Shown here piece by piece: positions 17,938-25,918 of a stretch of DNA of 64,000 bases. The DNA is from Sphingobacterium sp. xlx-96 (GTDB taxonomy: Bacteria; Bacteroidota; Bacteroidia; Sphingobacteriales; Sphingobacteriaceae), in NCBI RefSeq assembly GCF_011007365.1, contig NZ_WFKM01000012.1:1-64000 (forward strand), given 5' to 3'. Under the pieces are notes generated by a model, which had not been told where the DNA came from, searched no databases, and was given only the letters and a program-made list of their open reading frames with translations. A program made the position numbers and the translations under genes. Each line of letters begins with the position of its first letter. Positions within the stretch are counted from its first letter, which is position 1.

Positions 17938-17984
17938 ATAAAAGTTCATAAATAAACTTAAATAGTTTATTTATGAACTTTTAT
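17938..17984. repeat. perfect 21-bp-stem hairpin between marR and crtI
   Basis: Bases 17938-17958 are perfectly complementary to 17964-17984, with a 5-nt loop (TAAAT). The arms are AT-rich and include AAAGTTCATAAATAAACT. It begins 20 bp after the marR stop and ends about 22 bp upstream of the crtI -7 element. It may terminate or attenuate marR read-through, or be a binding site for the MarR protein. Confidence 0.85.
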
Positions 17985-18004
17985 GATGAGTGTCAGCACG
18001 CACA

Positions 18005-18682
18005 CTAGGCTGGCTTAATTTGTGCTTCTTTATAGGTTTGGTAGGCGACATCAAGTAATGAATCATTATCTAAGCTTTGCATATATAATGCATGATGGAA
18101 GTCATTAAGCTTATTTAGAAGCTTAATCAAATCCATTTTCTCTCTATTTGTTAAGTTGCCTGTCACAATACTTGTGGCTCGTCTGATACGGCCCATCTGA
18201 TCATTCAATATCTTAATGCCTTCTTCTGTAATCATCACGACCTTACTGCGTTTGTCGGTACTAGATTCCCGTTGACTCACCAAGCCTAAATTGATCAGAC
18301 GATTGATAGTCTGCATGCCTACAGGTTTCTCATGTATATTTCGCTTTATAAGCTCCATTTTACTCATCGCACCGAAAGCTTGCAAGTTTATCAAATAAAT
18401 AAACTCTTCCTGAGTTGAAAAAGCAGAACCTGCAATCGCTGATTTTGAATAGCTCTTAGCATAACGGTTCATATGTACGAGCATCGTACTGATAACGCTT
18501 TCTGCACTTCTCCCTTTCTCCTTACCAATCCAAAGAGGTTCTATTTCCAAATCATTGCTAGGGGACTTATCCGAAATCCAACGTTCAAAACCTTGTATAT
18601 TTTGGGGATAGCCGCCTTCTACTGCCCCCTCCTCGAACTCTTCTAAAAGTCCGATAACATCTTTCATTAAACTATAATTCAT
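18005..18682 (-). CDS. MarR-family transcriptional regulator of the carotenoid cluster
   Basis: The 225-residue protein has a MarR-type winged helix in its second half: EKPVGMQTINRLINLGLVSQRES, then the wing SSTDKRSKVVMITEEG. The N-terminal 80 residues are an extension beyond the usual 140-160 aa. It lies between the SRPBCC gene and crtI on the same strand, so it probably controls pigment synthesis, perhaps through the palindromes upstream of crtI and of the SRPBCC gene. Ligand and sign of control are unknown. Confidence 0.88.
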   Translation of the reverse strand: MNYSLMKDVIGLLEEFEEGAVEGGYPQNIQGFERWISDKSPSNDLEIEPLWIGKEKGRSAESVISTMLVHMNRYAKSYSKSAIAGSAFSTQEEFIYLINLQAFGAMSKMELIKRNIHEKPVGMQTINRLINLGLVSQRESSTDKRSKVVMITEEGIKILNDQMGRIRRATSIVTGNLTNREKMDLIKLLNKLNDFHHALYMQSLDNDSLLDVAYQTYKEAQIKPA

Positions 18683-18692
18683 ACTAATAAAC

Positions 18693-19157
18693 TTATTGTC
18701 GGCCGTTGAACACTTCTTCTAAAACCTGATATCGGTAATCAAATATCTCTTTCAACTTCTTTTTTACAAATAACGAATGAACCAGTCGACCTAAAATACC
18801 CATAGGCAATATATAGCGTACGCTGTCTTTCATAAGGACACCATCACTATTGGGAATGAATTGATGCGTATGCTCCCATTTTTTATACGGCCCTCTTTCT
18901 TGAAAATCTACAAAACTCCTTTTTGTATCCACATGAGTGATAAGCGTTCTCCAACGCATAGGCACTCCGAATATCGGAACCACTCTATAATCAATATACA
19001 TCCCTTCGTAGATCGTCTTTTGAAGGTCTCTGGATAATACCTCAAATTGCATGTTTCCAGGAGTAATATTTGTTAAATTATGGGGATTGGAAAAAAAATC
19101 CCAAGCCGTATCAACATCGCAGGATAATTGTTGCTCTCTAAATAACAGATATTCCAT
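18693..19157 (-). CDS. SRPBCC-family protein of the carotenoid cluster
   Basis: The 154-residue protein is a START/SRPBCC hydrophobic-cavity protein (polyketide cyclase/CoxG-like), with SCDVDTAWDFFSNPHNLTNI at the N-terminus and a central DFQERGPYKKWEHTH segment. Proteins like this are often encoded beside carotenoid genes in Bacteroidota and may carry or shape a lipid or isoprenoid ligand. It is the first gene of the minus-strand cluster, 10 bp before marR. Confidence 0.85.
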   Translation of the reverse strand: MEYLLFREQQLSCDVDTAWDFFSNPHNLTNITPGNMQFEVLSRDLQKTIYEGMYIDYRVVPIFGVPMRWRTLITHVDTKRSFVDFQERGPYKKWEHTHQFIPNSDGVLMKDSVRYILPMGILGRLVHSLFVKKKLKEIFDYRYQVLEEVFNGRQ

Positions 19158-19191
19158 GTGTAGAAAAAAACTAAACCATCAAAAACAAGTA

Positions 19192-19199
19192 CAAATATA
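19192..19199 (-). promoter_or_regulatory. candidate -7 element for the SRPBCC-marR unit
   Basis: TATATTTG on the minus strand matches TAnnTTTG exactly and is followed by TACT. The local sequence AGTATATATTTGTACT resembles the palindrome at the crtI promoter (AGTATATTTGTATACT), suggesting shared regulation. Confidence 0.5.
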
Positions 19200-19256
19200 T
19201 ACTATAATAATTTAATACGCACCCGTAATAGATGTCTTATTCCCAATTCTTTTTAT

Positions 19257-19264
19257 TAGCTTTG
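19257..19264 (+). promoter_or_regulatory. candidate -7 element for the ECF sigma factor gene
   Basis: TAGCTTTG followed by T matches TAnnTTTGY exactly, 15 bp before the TTG start codon. No convincing -33 element is seen. Confidence 0.45.
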
Positions 19265-19279
19265 TTAAAACAATAAACC

Positions 19280-19846
19280 TTGAGTCCAATAAATTACTTG
19301 TCTGAAGATGATCTGATTGACCTTTTGAAAAAGAAGGATCAGCGTGCATTTCATTATCTTTATGACAATTATGCTGGGGCGCTCTATGGTGTTGTATTAC
19401 GGGTAGTCACAGACAAGATTTATGCAGACGAAGTGCTACAGGACACCTTTGTCAAGATATGGACTCATGGCTACCAATTTGACCGAGAAAAAGGAAGATT
19501 GTATACCTGGATGTTAAATATAGCTCGCAACGCAGGTATAGATTATATTAAATCTAAGCGTATCCGCAACGATCAAAAAAACCAATCGCTCCAAGATATC
19601 GTAAATAGTGAAGAAAAACTTAGTTTTGCGAAGACCGATCTGGAAGAGCAGCTAGGCCATATTGGGATCAGTTCGGTGATTGATAAATTAAAACCTGAAT
19701 GGCGGATACTTATTAAAATGGCCTATTACGAAGGTTATACACAACAGGAGATAGCAGAAGAGCTTGAGATACCTTTGGGTACGGTAAAGACTCGAGTAAG
19801 AGCGGCATTAATGCAATTAAAGTTTGTTTTAAAGGAGTACAGGTAA
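19280..19846 (+). CDS. ECF RNA polymerase sigma factor
   Basis: The 188-residue protein has sigma region 2 (FHYLYDNYAGALYGVVLR, DEVLQDTFVKIW, YTWMLNIARN) and region 4 (MAYYEGYTQQEIAEELEIPLGTVKTRVRAAL). It appears to start with TTG, because no ATG lies close upstream and the first strong codons are SPINYLSEDD. The anti-sigma gene begins 2 bp after its stop. The pair faces two ferritin-like genes, which are candidate targets. Confidence 0.93.
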   Translation: MSPINYLSEDDLIDLLKKKDQRAFHYLYDNYAGALYGVVLRVVTDKIYADEVLQDTFVKIWTHGYQFDREKGRLYTWMLNIARNAGIDYIKSKRIRNDQKNQSLQDIVNSEEKLSFAKTDLEEQLGHIGISSVIDKLKPEWRILIKMAYYEGYTQQEIAEELEIPLGTVKTRVRAALMQLKFVLKEYR

Positions 19847-19848
19847 TT

Positions 19849-20664
19849 GTGGATATAAAAGAGTACATATCGTCAGGGATCATTGAATCGTATGTGATGG
19901 GCCTTGCTTCTGAAGAAGAGGTAAGCGTCTTGGAATGCATACGCCTAAAGCATCCCGAGGTCGAGCATGCTATCCAAGAGGCTCAAGTGCTATTAGAAGA
20001 CCTAGCGACAACACAAGCAATAGAGCCCGAGCCCCATTTAAAACAATCTATATGGAATAAAATACAGGAATCGGAAGATAGTACGATTCGGGTAGACGAC
20101 TCTTTTGATAGACAGAATGTTGTTCCAGTGGAAACAATGCTCTCCGAAAAGCAAGGAAGTACATTCCCTAAAAGCTATTTCGTAGCTGCCTCTGTTGTAT
20201 TAGCTCTTAGTGTCATGGGTAATATCTATTTCTATCAACAGAATAGCCAAATGGACATCAAACTGGATGAAATGGCGAGCATACAACAAGAGACTGAACA
20301 AAAACTTGTTGAATCTGAAAAACAATGGGCTTTGATAAGTCGTCCCACGATGAAGACCATTACTTTAAACGGTGTAGAATCGCGTCCCTCCCTGAAAGCA
20401 CTCGTACTATGGGATAGTCAAGAATCTACACTATACCTATCGGCAGCATCCCTACCTAAAGCGCCAAGGGGCAAACAGTACCAACTCTGGGCCATAGTTG
20501 ACGGTGTACCTGTAGATGCGGGGGTGATACCTATTCAAAATGTTGAAGCACTGGTACGCATGCGCAATATCGAGCAAGCCCAAGCTTTTGCAATAACACT
20601 GGAAAAAGAAGGTGGTAATCCGACACCTACATTGACCGAAATGTATGTCATCGGTAATATATAG
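19849..20664 (+). CDS. membrane anti-sigma factor (RskA-type C-terminal domain)
   Basis: The 271-residue protein has an N-terminal cytoplasmic sigma-binding helical region (YISSGIIESYVMGLASEEE), one membrane helix at about 105-125 (FVAASVVLALSVMGNIYFY), a coiled-coil stretch, and an external RskA/anti-sigma-K domain (ALVLWDS, LPKAPRGKQYQLWAIVDG). It starts with GTG, preceded by AAAGGAG at 19831-19837. It should hold the ECF factor inactive until an envelope signal arrives. Confidence 0.9.
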   Translation: MDIKEYISSGIIESYVMGLASEEEVSVLECIRLKHPEVEHAIQEAQVLLEDLATTQAIEPEPHLKQSIWNKIQESEDSTIRVDDSFDRQNVVPVETMLSEKQGSTFPKSYFVAASVVLALSVMGNIYFYQQNSQMDIKLDEMASIQQETEQKLVESEKQWALISRPTMKTITLNGVESRPSLKALVLWDSQESTLYLSAASLPKAPRGKQYQLWAIVDGVPVDAGVIPIQNVEALVRMRNIEQAQAFAITLEKEGGNPTPTLTEMYVIGNI

Positions 20665-20674
20665 CATATAATAA

Positions 20675-20699
20675 AAAACCATCTCATAGAGATGGTTTT
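20675..20699. terminator. bidirectional terminator between anti-sigma and ferritin-like genes
   Basis: A perfect 11-bp stem (AAAACCATCTC paired with GAGATGGTTTT) with a 3-nt ATA loop lies between two converging genes. T-runs occur on both strands. Confidence 0.85.
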
Positions 20700-20725
20700 A
20701 AAGGATAAAAAAAACTACAACTAGA

Positions 20726-21556
20726 CTAACTTTTTATAAATAACTTCGCGATATCTAATACGGCAGTCGCAGCTAATGGTTCGTCAAAAGATTGTGTAGC
20801 CGAATCAAGTGACAACTTACCCATAATTCCATTTAACCCCGTGATATCGACCCCTGCCTGTAGCTTATTGTCTTCACCCGCATAGACAGCATCCACAACA
20901 GCTCCTATTCCCGAGTCATTTGCCCCGGTGATCCATGGTTTTTGCATCGATGCAGCACCTCCTCTAGCCCGACGCATCTGCCGGATATGCGATGCGTGTC
21001 TAGCCTCCACGGAATGAATCTGCAATGCAGCGGTAAGCACCACTTTATTGCCTTTTAATATACCGGCCTGTCCCTTGTAAGCTCGTACGCCGGTATCTTC
21101 GAAAGCCTGCGCCAAGGCAAGAAAGGTATCATAATTTGAAAACACATTCGCAAATGTACCTCCAGCAGTAAAATCAAAAGTGGGTTTAGATACGGCATTA
21201 CTCCCTAGAACCTGCTTCAAAAAGTTAACATGGGCAATTTCATGATCACGGATGGTTGTGATCGCACCCATAGGCTTGCCCGTAGGAACGAGATTGGATG
21301 CAGCAGCGCCTAATGTATAATATTCAGCTTCTAAATATTCCAAGGTTAACGCATAATTTAGCACGCCATTTACATCCGTTGGCGTCTGCCCATACGCACG
21401 CTTGAATAAATCATTTAATACGAAAGGCATCGCGGCAATACCAACCTTCTTACCAAAGGACATCATATTACGGATAGCCGCTCTACGTGGGCTCACACGC
21501 TCGTTGAACTCAGGGTCAACCTGTGTTACTTGATCAAATATGTTGAACAAATTCAT
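20726..21556 (-). CDS. ferritin-like domain protein (Ferritin_2), copy 1
   Basis: The 276-residue protein has the four-helix ferritin-like pattern: LNYALTLEYLEAEYY, IRDHEIAHVNFL, FEDTGVRAYKG and IHSVEARHASHIRQMR, which supply Glu and His ligands typical of Ferritin_2 proteins. Near the N-terminus SPRRAAIR is followed by a hydrophobic stretch, possibly an atypical export signal. It lies 21 bp after the related gene at 21578-22294 and probably shares its transcript. The role may be metal binding or desiccation/oxidative protection; activity is not known. Confidence 0.88.
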   Translation of the reverse strand: MNLFNIFDQVTQVDPEFNERVSPRRAAIRNMMSFGKKVGIAAMPFVLNDLFKRAYGQTPTDVNGVLNYALTLEYLEAEYYTLGAAASNLVPTGKPMGAITTIRDHEIAHVNFLKQVLGSNAVSKPTFDFTAGGTFANVFSNYDTFLALAQAFEDTGVRAYKGQAGILKGNKVVLTAALQIHSVEARHASHIRQMRRARGGAASMQKPWITGANDSGIGAVVDAVYAGEDNKLQAGVDITGLNGIMGKLSLDSATQSFDEPLAATAVLDIAKLFIKS

Positions 21557-21577
21557 GATTACTAAATTTTAATGTGA

Positions 21578-22294
21578 CTAATAAGTAGGAAGATCCTTTG
21601 CGTCTATCTTTGTTTTTATAAACGGTGCCGCTGCCTGTAATACCACGGTAGGACTCTTCGCGACGTCCAACCCATTACTATCGACTACTTCTTGATTTGC
21701 AAACGTACCATTATCGATAAGATCCCTTACCAATGCCGCGTGTCTTGCTTCTACTGATACGATCTTACCCGCCAATAATAAATAGGCTTCATTTTTAATG
21801 AGCCATCCTGCCCCATTGTAAGCGGCAACACCTAAATCTTCAAACGCTTTGGCTGTTGCCAATACACTATCCCTAGATGAGAAATTTACTCCCGAAAAAT
21901 TAAATTCTAAATTAGCTATTGCACCTTTACCTAATGCTGCTTTGAAAAACTCACGATGGGCCACTTCATGATTTCGAATATCCGTAAACAGCGTTTTCTC
22001 CCAATCGGAAATCCCATTATATGGTTTGTTTGCTACTTCAATATAAAAGGCTGCCTCCAATTGCTCTAAGGCATATGCATAATTGAGTATAGCTATATCT
22101 CCACTACCCATGTAAGATCCATTTCCACTCATGTCTGGAGTATCATTATCCCGTTTGCAACTGTAAACCCCCATTAAAGCCATACTAGCTACCCCTGCTC
22201 CTGCTAGCTTAAGAAAATTTCTTCGCTGAAGCGATTCGCCTGTTCTGGGAATGATTTCCTCTTTCAGGCATTCATTTGAGATTGTCTTGTTCAT
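21578..22294 (-). CDS. ferritin-like domain protein (Ferritin_2), copy 2, Tat-like lipoprotein
   Basis: The 238-residue protein carries a twin-arginine-like signal (QRRNFLKLAGAG) and a following Cys in GVYSC, consistent with an exported lipoprotein. The ferritin-like motifs are LNYAYALEQLEAAFY, IRNHEVAHREFF, FEDLGVAAYNG and VSVEARHAALVRDL. They match copy 1 closely, so the pair is a tandem duplication with diverged anchoring. It is first in the operon, whose 5' region is the 286-bp gap to 22580. Confidence 0.9.
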   Translation of the reverse strand: MNKTISNECLKEEIIPRTGESLQRRNFLKLAGAGVASMALMGVYSCKRDNDTPDMSGNGSYMGSGDIAILNYAYALEQLEAAFYIEVANKPYNGISDWEKTLFTDIRNHEVAHREFFKAALGKGAIANLEFNFSGVNFSSRDSVLATAKAFEDLGVAAYNGAGWLIKNEAYLLLAGKIVSVEARHAALVRDLIDNGTFANQEVVDSNGLDVAKSPTVVLQAAAPFIKTKIDAKDLPTY

Positions 22295-22460
22295 AACTCT
22301 TTCTTTTTATTGTTTATAAATGTCTTTCCTCCTCATATACGAAGTCTCCTCCTACTTGGATTTTTATTTTTTACATTTTTTTAAACAATAGAATGGAGAT
22401 ACATATTCGTCTTCATGAGAATATTGAATTGTAGAACTTATCAACAAGACAATCATTTAG

Positions 22461-22493
22461 TTGGTCGGATTTGTTTGCTTTTTATTAGATTTG
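22461..22493 (+). promoter_or_regulatory. candidate promoter for the VOC gene
   Basis: TAGATTTG at 22486-22493 is an exact -7 consensus match, and TTG at 22461-22463 lies 22 bp upstream as a possible -33 element. The rest of the gap 22295-22580 shows no gene. Confidence 0.45.
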
Positions 22494-22580
22494 AATGAGG
22501 TCTCTATAGCGACAGAATCGCAATATTTAATGATTAGATGTTGAGGATAGAAAAATTTAATAATTTAACTAAAGTATCAT

Positions 22581-22931
22581 ATGCTGACAGGAATACATCC
22601 AAAACTACCGATGCGGGACAAAACAGCGACGAAAAGGTTTTATCTCGATAATCTAGCCTTTGAAGAGCTCGGTGACTATAGCGACTATCTCATGGTAGGT
22701 AAAGATGATATAGAAATTCACTTCTTTAAGTTTAAGGAGCTTAATCCCCTAGATAACTACGGAATGGTGTATATCCGGACTACGGAAATACACACACTCT
22801 ACAGTAATCTTTTGGAAAATAAAATTCTAATTCACCCGAATGCTCCATTGCAGAAAAAGCCATGGGGACAATGGGAGTTTTCCTTGCTCGATCCCGATCA
22901 TAACCTACTGACGTTTGGACAAAGCTTTTGA
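22581..22931 (+). CDS. VOC-superfamily (glyoxalase/bleomycin-resistance-like) protein
   Basis: The 116-residue protein has two beta-alpha-beta-beta-beta units: IHPKLPMRDKTATKRFY, DDIEIHFFKF, YIRTTEIHTLY and the end FSLLDPDHNLLTF. This is the small VOC fold used by glyoxalases and bleomycin or fosfomycin resistance proteins. The substrate cannot be told. Its stop codon abuts the surE stop. Confidence 0.85.
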   Translation: MLTGIHPKLPMRDKTATKRFYLDNLAFEELGDYSDYLMVGKDDIEIHFFKFKELNPLDNYGMVYIRTTEIHTLYSNLLENKILIHPNAPLQKKPWGQWEFSLLDPDHNLLTFGQSF

Positions 22932-23660
22932 TTAACTATGGGCTAGTTTTTCTTTCAAGGTTGTTTCATCCGTCAGATCGAGGCGCAACGGCGTAATCGA
23001 TACAAGATTATTCTCTACCGCCCAACGATCCGTACCCTCCTCTGCGGGTTCTAACGGCTTCACGGTAAACCAATAATGTTTGCGCCCTAGTGGATCAGTG
23101 CCCGGTATGATGGTACCATCGTACAGGCGTACCGATTGTCGGGTCCAGGAAATGCCGGTAGGCGTAGCAGGAAAATTAACGTTATATAATGCTAATTCGA
23201 TAGGTGGTAATAACAAATTGAGGGTTTGGTCTACGTAAGCTTCCAATGCTTCAAAGTCAGGCTCAGTGTTCCCGACGGGCGTACTGAGGGCAATGCCTTT
23301 TATGCCGAACAAGACGGCTTGCTTGGCAGCAGCCAATGTGCCTGAATGCCACATCGAATTACCCAGGTTTGGCCCCATATTGATACCGGAAAGTACCACA
23401 TCCACATCGCTCCACAGATGCATGCCCATGGCTACACAATCGGCAGGAGTACCATTGACCCGGTAAGCCTCTATATCTTTAAACTCTATGGGCGATTTCT
23501 TATAGCTCAACGGGCGTGAGTGTGTAACAGCATGTCCCATAGAAGACTGTTCAATATCGGGGGCTACTATCTTTACGTTCCCAAACTTCATAGCGACTTT
23601 GGCTAGGGCAGCTATCCCGGGGCTATATATGCCATCGTCGTTAGTGATTAATATTCTCAT
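22932..23660 (-). CDS. surE: 5'/3'-nucleotidase SurE
   Basis: The 242-residue metal-dependent phosphatase begins with the signature ILITNDDGIYSPGI, whose two aspartates bind the metal. GTPADCVAMG and SGINMGPNLG further supply the active site. SurE removes phosphate from nucleoside monophosphates and polyphosphate in stationary-phase survival. Length and motif order are canonical. Confidence 0.95.
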   Translation of the reverse strand: MRILITNDDGIYSPGIAALAKVAMKFGNVKIVAPDIEQSSMGHAVTHSRPLSYKKSPIEFKDIEAYRVNGTPADCVAMGMHLWSDVDVVLSGINMGPNLGNSMWHSGTLAAAKQAVLFGIKGIALSTPVGNTEPDFEALEAYVDQTLNLLLPPIELALYNVNFPATPTGISWTRQSVRLYDGTIIPGTDPLGRKHYWFTVKPLEPAEEGTDRWAVENNLVSITPLRLDLTDETTLKEKLAHS

Positions 23661-23773
23661 AGTTTTTTAAAGTATATGTTCGCGAAGGAACAATGAATAT
23701 TTGCTTTCTATAAATATTTGATATAGTAAAGAACAAATAGCAGGCTCAAACGTTCATTCAAAAACCCTTTTAA

Positions 23774-24685
23774 ATGGAGCAATCAATCTTATTACATAAC
23801 CCTGGAGCGGGAGACGAGGAACATCTGAAATCAGATCTCATCCGCTCTATTGAAAAGGAAGGATTTGGATGTATATATTATTCGGTAAAGAAAGATGATA
23901 CATGGACGCAACAATTGGATCGCGCGGACTTCGCTATTGTTGCAGGCGGTGACGGCACCGTAAGAAGAGTGGCCAAAGAACTTGTAAAGAGGAGTCTTCT
24001 GGAAAAGAAAATTCCTTTGGCAGTACTACCTATGGGAACAGCGAATAATCTAGCCTTTGCCCTAGGGATAGATAGCACAGTAAAATATAAAAGCCATATA
24101 AAAAAATGGAAAAAGAGTATAAGACAACCATTTGACGTAGGGGTCTTGCAAAATGCAAGCGGTACGGATTTTTTCCTTGAAGGTGCAGGTTTTGGTGTGT
24201 TTCCTCATCTGATCCAACAGATGGACAATATCCTGGAAAGCGATACGGAGAAAGCGAAAGATGAATTAAATCTGGCGTTTGAGACCTTGCATACACTCAT
24301 CTTAGACAGTCCTGCCGAAAACTACTGGTTGAAAACAGATAAAGGTATACACGAAGGCAGATGTATACTATTGGAGATAATGAACATCCCCTCTATTGGT
24401 CCTAATCTCCTGTTAGCACCACAAGCTGCTATGAACGATGGTCTACTAGACGTAGTCCTTGTGGAAGAAGATCAACGTGAAGATTTTGCAGCTTATATCA
24501 AGAAAATAATGAAAGGTAAAACGTCTGCATTTCCCTTTAAAACCTTTAAAACTAACGCCGTGAGTATTGATTACACCGGTACCTATATGCATATAGATGA
24601 TGAACTAATGCTTACCTTGCAAGGCCCTATCACGATAGAGGTGCGTGAAAATGTATTGGAATTCCTGACACCGGCAACCGGGTAA
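23774..24685 (+). CDS. diacylglycerol/lipid kinase family protein (YegS/DgkB-like)
   Basis: The 303-residue protein has the DAGK catalytic motif VAGGDGTVRRVAKEL, LPMGTANNLAFALGI, the second-domain GAGFGVFP and the late segment NDGLLDVVL. It probably phosphorylates a lipid or sphingolipid; Sphingobacteriaceae contain sphingolipids, but the substrate is inference. It is encoded divergently from surE. Confidence 0.88.
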   Translation: MEQSILLHNPGAGDEEHLKSDLIRSIEKEGFGCIYYSVKKDDTWTQQLDRADFAIVAGGDGTVRRVAKELVKRSLLEKKIPLAVLPMGTANNLAFALGIDSTVKYKSHIKKWKKSIRQPFDVGVLQNASGTDFFLEGAGFGVFPHLIQQMDNILESDTEKAKDELNLAFETLHTLILDSPAENYWLKTDKGIHEGRCILLEIMNIPSIGPNLLLAPQAAMNDGLLDVVLVEEDQREDFAAYIKKIMKGKTSAFPFKTFKTNAVSIDYTGTYMHIDDELMLTLQGPITIEVRENVLEFLTPATG

Positions 24686-24720
24686 TTAACAAGTAACTGG
24701 CCAAAAATAGGTCTAAAATT

Positions 24721-25089
24721 CTAGCTGTGGGAAAACTCGGAATCGGTGCTGAGGCTGGTCAATATTCCAGAGCCTAGCAATATAATACCTATAAAAACAT
24801 GAAAGAGAAAGGTCTGTCCACTAAAGCCAATAAGCCAGGGTGAGATGATCAAAAAAACACCTACGACCTTATCTATCAATAAATGTAGTTTCAAATGTAC
24901 CGCACGGATAATACCACCTTCATACACCGTAAAAAAATTCACTAGGGCCAACAATATAGCAACGAATAGGCTAACACACTTGGCCGTAATACCGTCTGTA
25001 TAGATAAATAAGGACGGGCCTGCTAAAAGAATTAAGACAACAGTGTAGTCAATGTACACATGTAGTATAGGTGAGATTAGCTTCTTCAT
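24721..25089 (-). CDS. small four-helix membrane protein (SPW-like)
   Basis: About 122 residues from MKKLISP with four membrane helices in two hairpins. Each hairpin starts with a similar pattern (YTVVLILLAGPSLFI and VVGVFLIISPWLIGF), like the SPW repeat family. A longer start at 25137 adds 16 poorly conserved-looking residues. Function unknown. Confidence 0.75.
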   Translation of the reverse strand: MKKLISPILHVYIDYTVVLILLAGPSLFIYTDGITAKCVSLFVAILLALVNFFTVYEGGIIRAVHLKLHLLIDKVVGVFLIISPWLIGFSGQTFLFHVFIGIILLGSGILTSLSTDSEFSHS

Positions 25090-25216
25090 AAGTACAGTTT
25101 CAAGATTAAATATTTGGCAACTTACTTTACATACCAAAAATCGGCATTATTTACGTAATGAGCTAATAAACAAGATGAAACGCGTAGTTAATACAGCTAA
25201 ATAAGTATTTTAACCT

Positions 25217-25486
25217 CTAATCCGTTATAAATACTACCCCGGCCAGTTCATAATCTCTAAGGTTATCTATTGCATCTTGTATCCATAAAATCATTGGTTG
25301 ATTTAAGGGTGCTCGGTATCCCCTATTTGTTAGTTTATCAATATATTGGTTTACATTATCGACCTCTTCGGGGTACCAATAGATCTGCCGATCCGAAAGC
25401 TCGTTATTAGATGTCAGGGCGTTATAGCCTTTTTGCTTTAGTTTATTCAAAAGCACGTGCGTCACTTTTTTGAATTCCATCCCCAT
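25217..25486 (-). CDS. small unknown protein, paralogue family copy C
   Basis: The 89-residue protein is the most diverged of three relatives (see 2429-2710 and 13150-13398). Shared positions are the helix ending GYNALTS, the central WYPEEV, the helix LWIQDAID that parallels LFIEDAII in copy A, and LAGVVF near the end. It is soluble and unrecognised. It is the last of a run of small minus-strand stress-type genes. Confidence 0.7.
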   Translation of the reverse strand: MGMEFKKVTHVLLNKLKQKGYNALTSNNELSDRQIYWYPEEVDNVNQYIDKLTNRGYRAPLNQPMILWIQDAIDNLRDYELAGVVFITD

Positions 25487-25557
25487 AACTTTTTACCCTT
25501 TTAAAAAACATATGATTAATATACTGTTTGCGAGCACAGCATATTATTTGTAATAAA

Positions 25558-25583
25558 AGTGGTGCTTCCTAGGAAGCACCACT
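25558..25583 (-). terminator. perfect palindromic hairpin, terminator after csbD-like gene
   Basis: A 26-nt perfect palindrome with AGTGGTGCTTCC as left arm lies 52 bp beyond the CsbD-like stop. On the minus strand it is followed by TTTTATT, fitting an intrinsic terminator. Its arm resembles the hairpins at 35893-35918 and 52310-52341. Confidence 0.8.
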
Positions 25584-25635
25584 GATTGGTATACTGCTTA
25601 TACTGTTAATAGACTTTTGCAACCAATAAGAACCA

Positions 25636-25821
25636 TTATAAATCGTTCAACCAACTTTCTACCTCATCTTTGGTCTTACCGGTTTTTTTCTGCAGTCTTC
25701 CCAATAATTCGTCCTCTTTACCTTCAGCGTACAATAGATCATCATCTGTGAGATCCGCATACTTTTGTTTGACTTTTCCTTTAAGTTCGTTCCAACGTCC
25801 TTTCCAAGTTAATTCGCTCAT
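25636..25821 (-). CDS. CsbD-family stress protein
   Basis: The 61-residue protein shows the CsbD pattern WKGRWNELKGKVKQKYADLTDDDL followed in pieces by EGKEDELLG and LQKKTGKTKDEVE. These small hydrophilic proteins are induced by general stress in many bacteria, but their action is unknown. The gene lies with the catalase and other small stress-type genes on the same strand. Confidence 0.93.
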   Translation of the reverse strand: MSELTWKGRWNELKGKVKQKYADLTDDDLLYAEGKEDELLGRLQKKTGKTKDEVESWLNDL

Positions 25822-25918
25822 AATGTTTCTCCTTTTATTAATGTAAATTTTAATTGTTGTTATCTTTAGAACAGCTGTCTTATAAAAACGTTCATAAATT
25901 TTTTATTTTTAAGAATAA

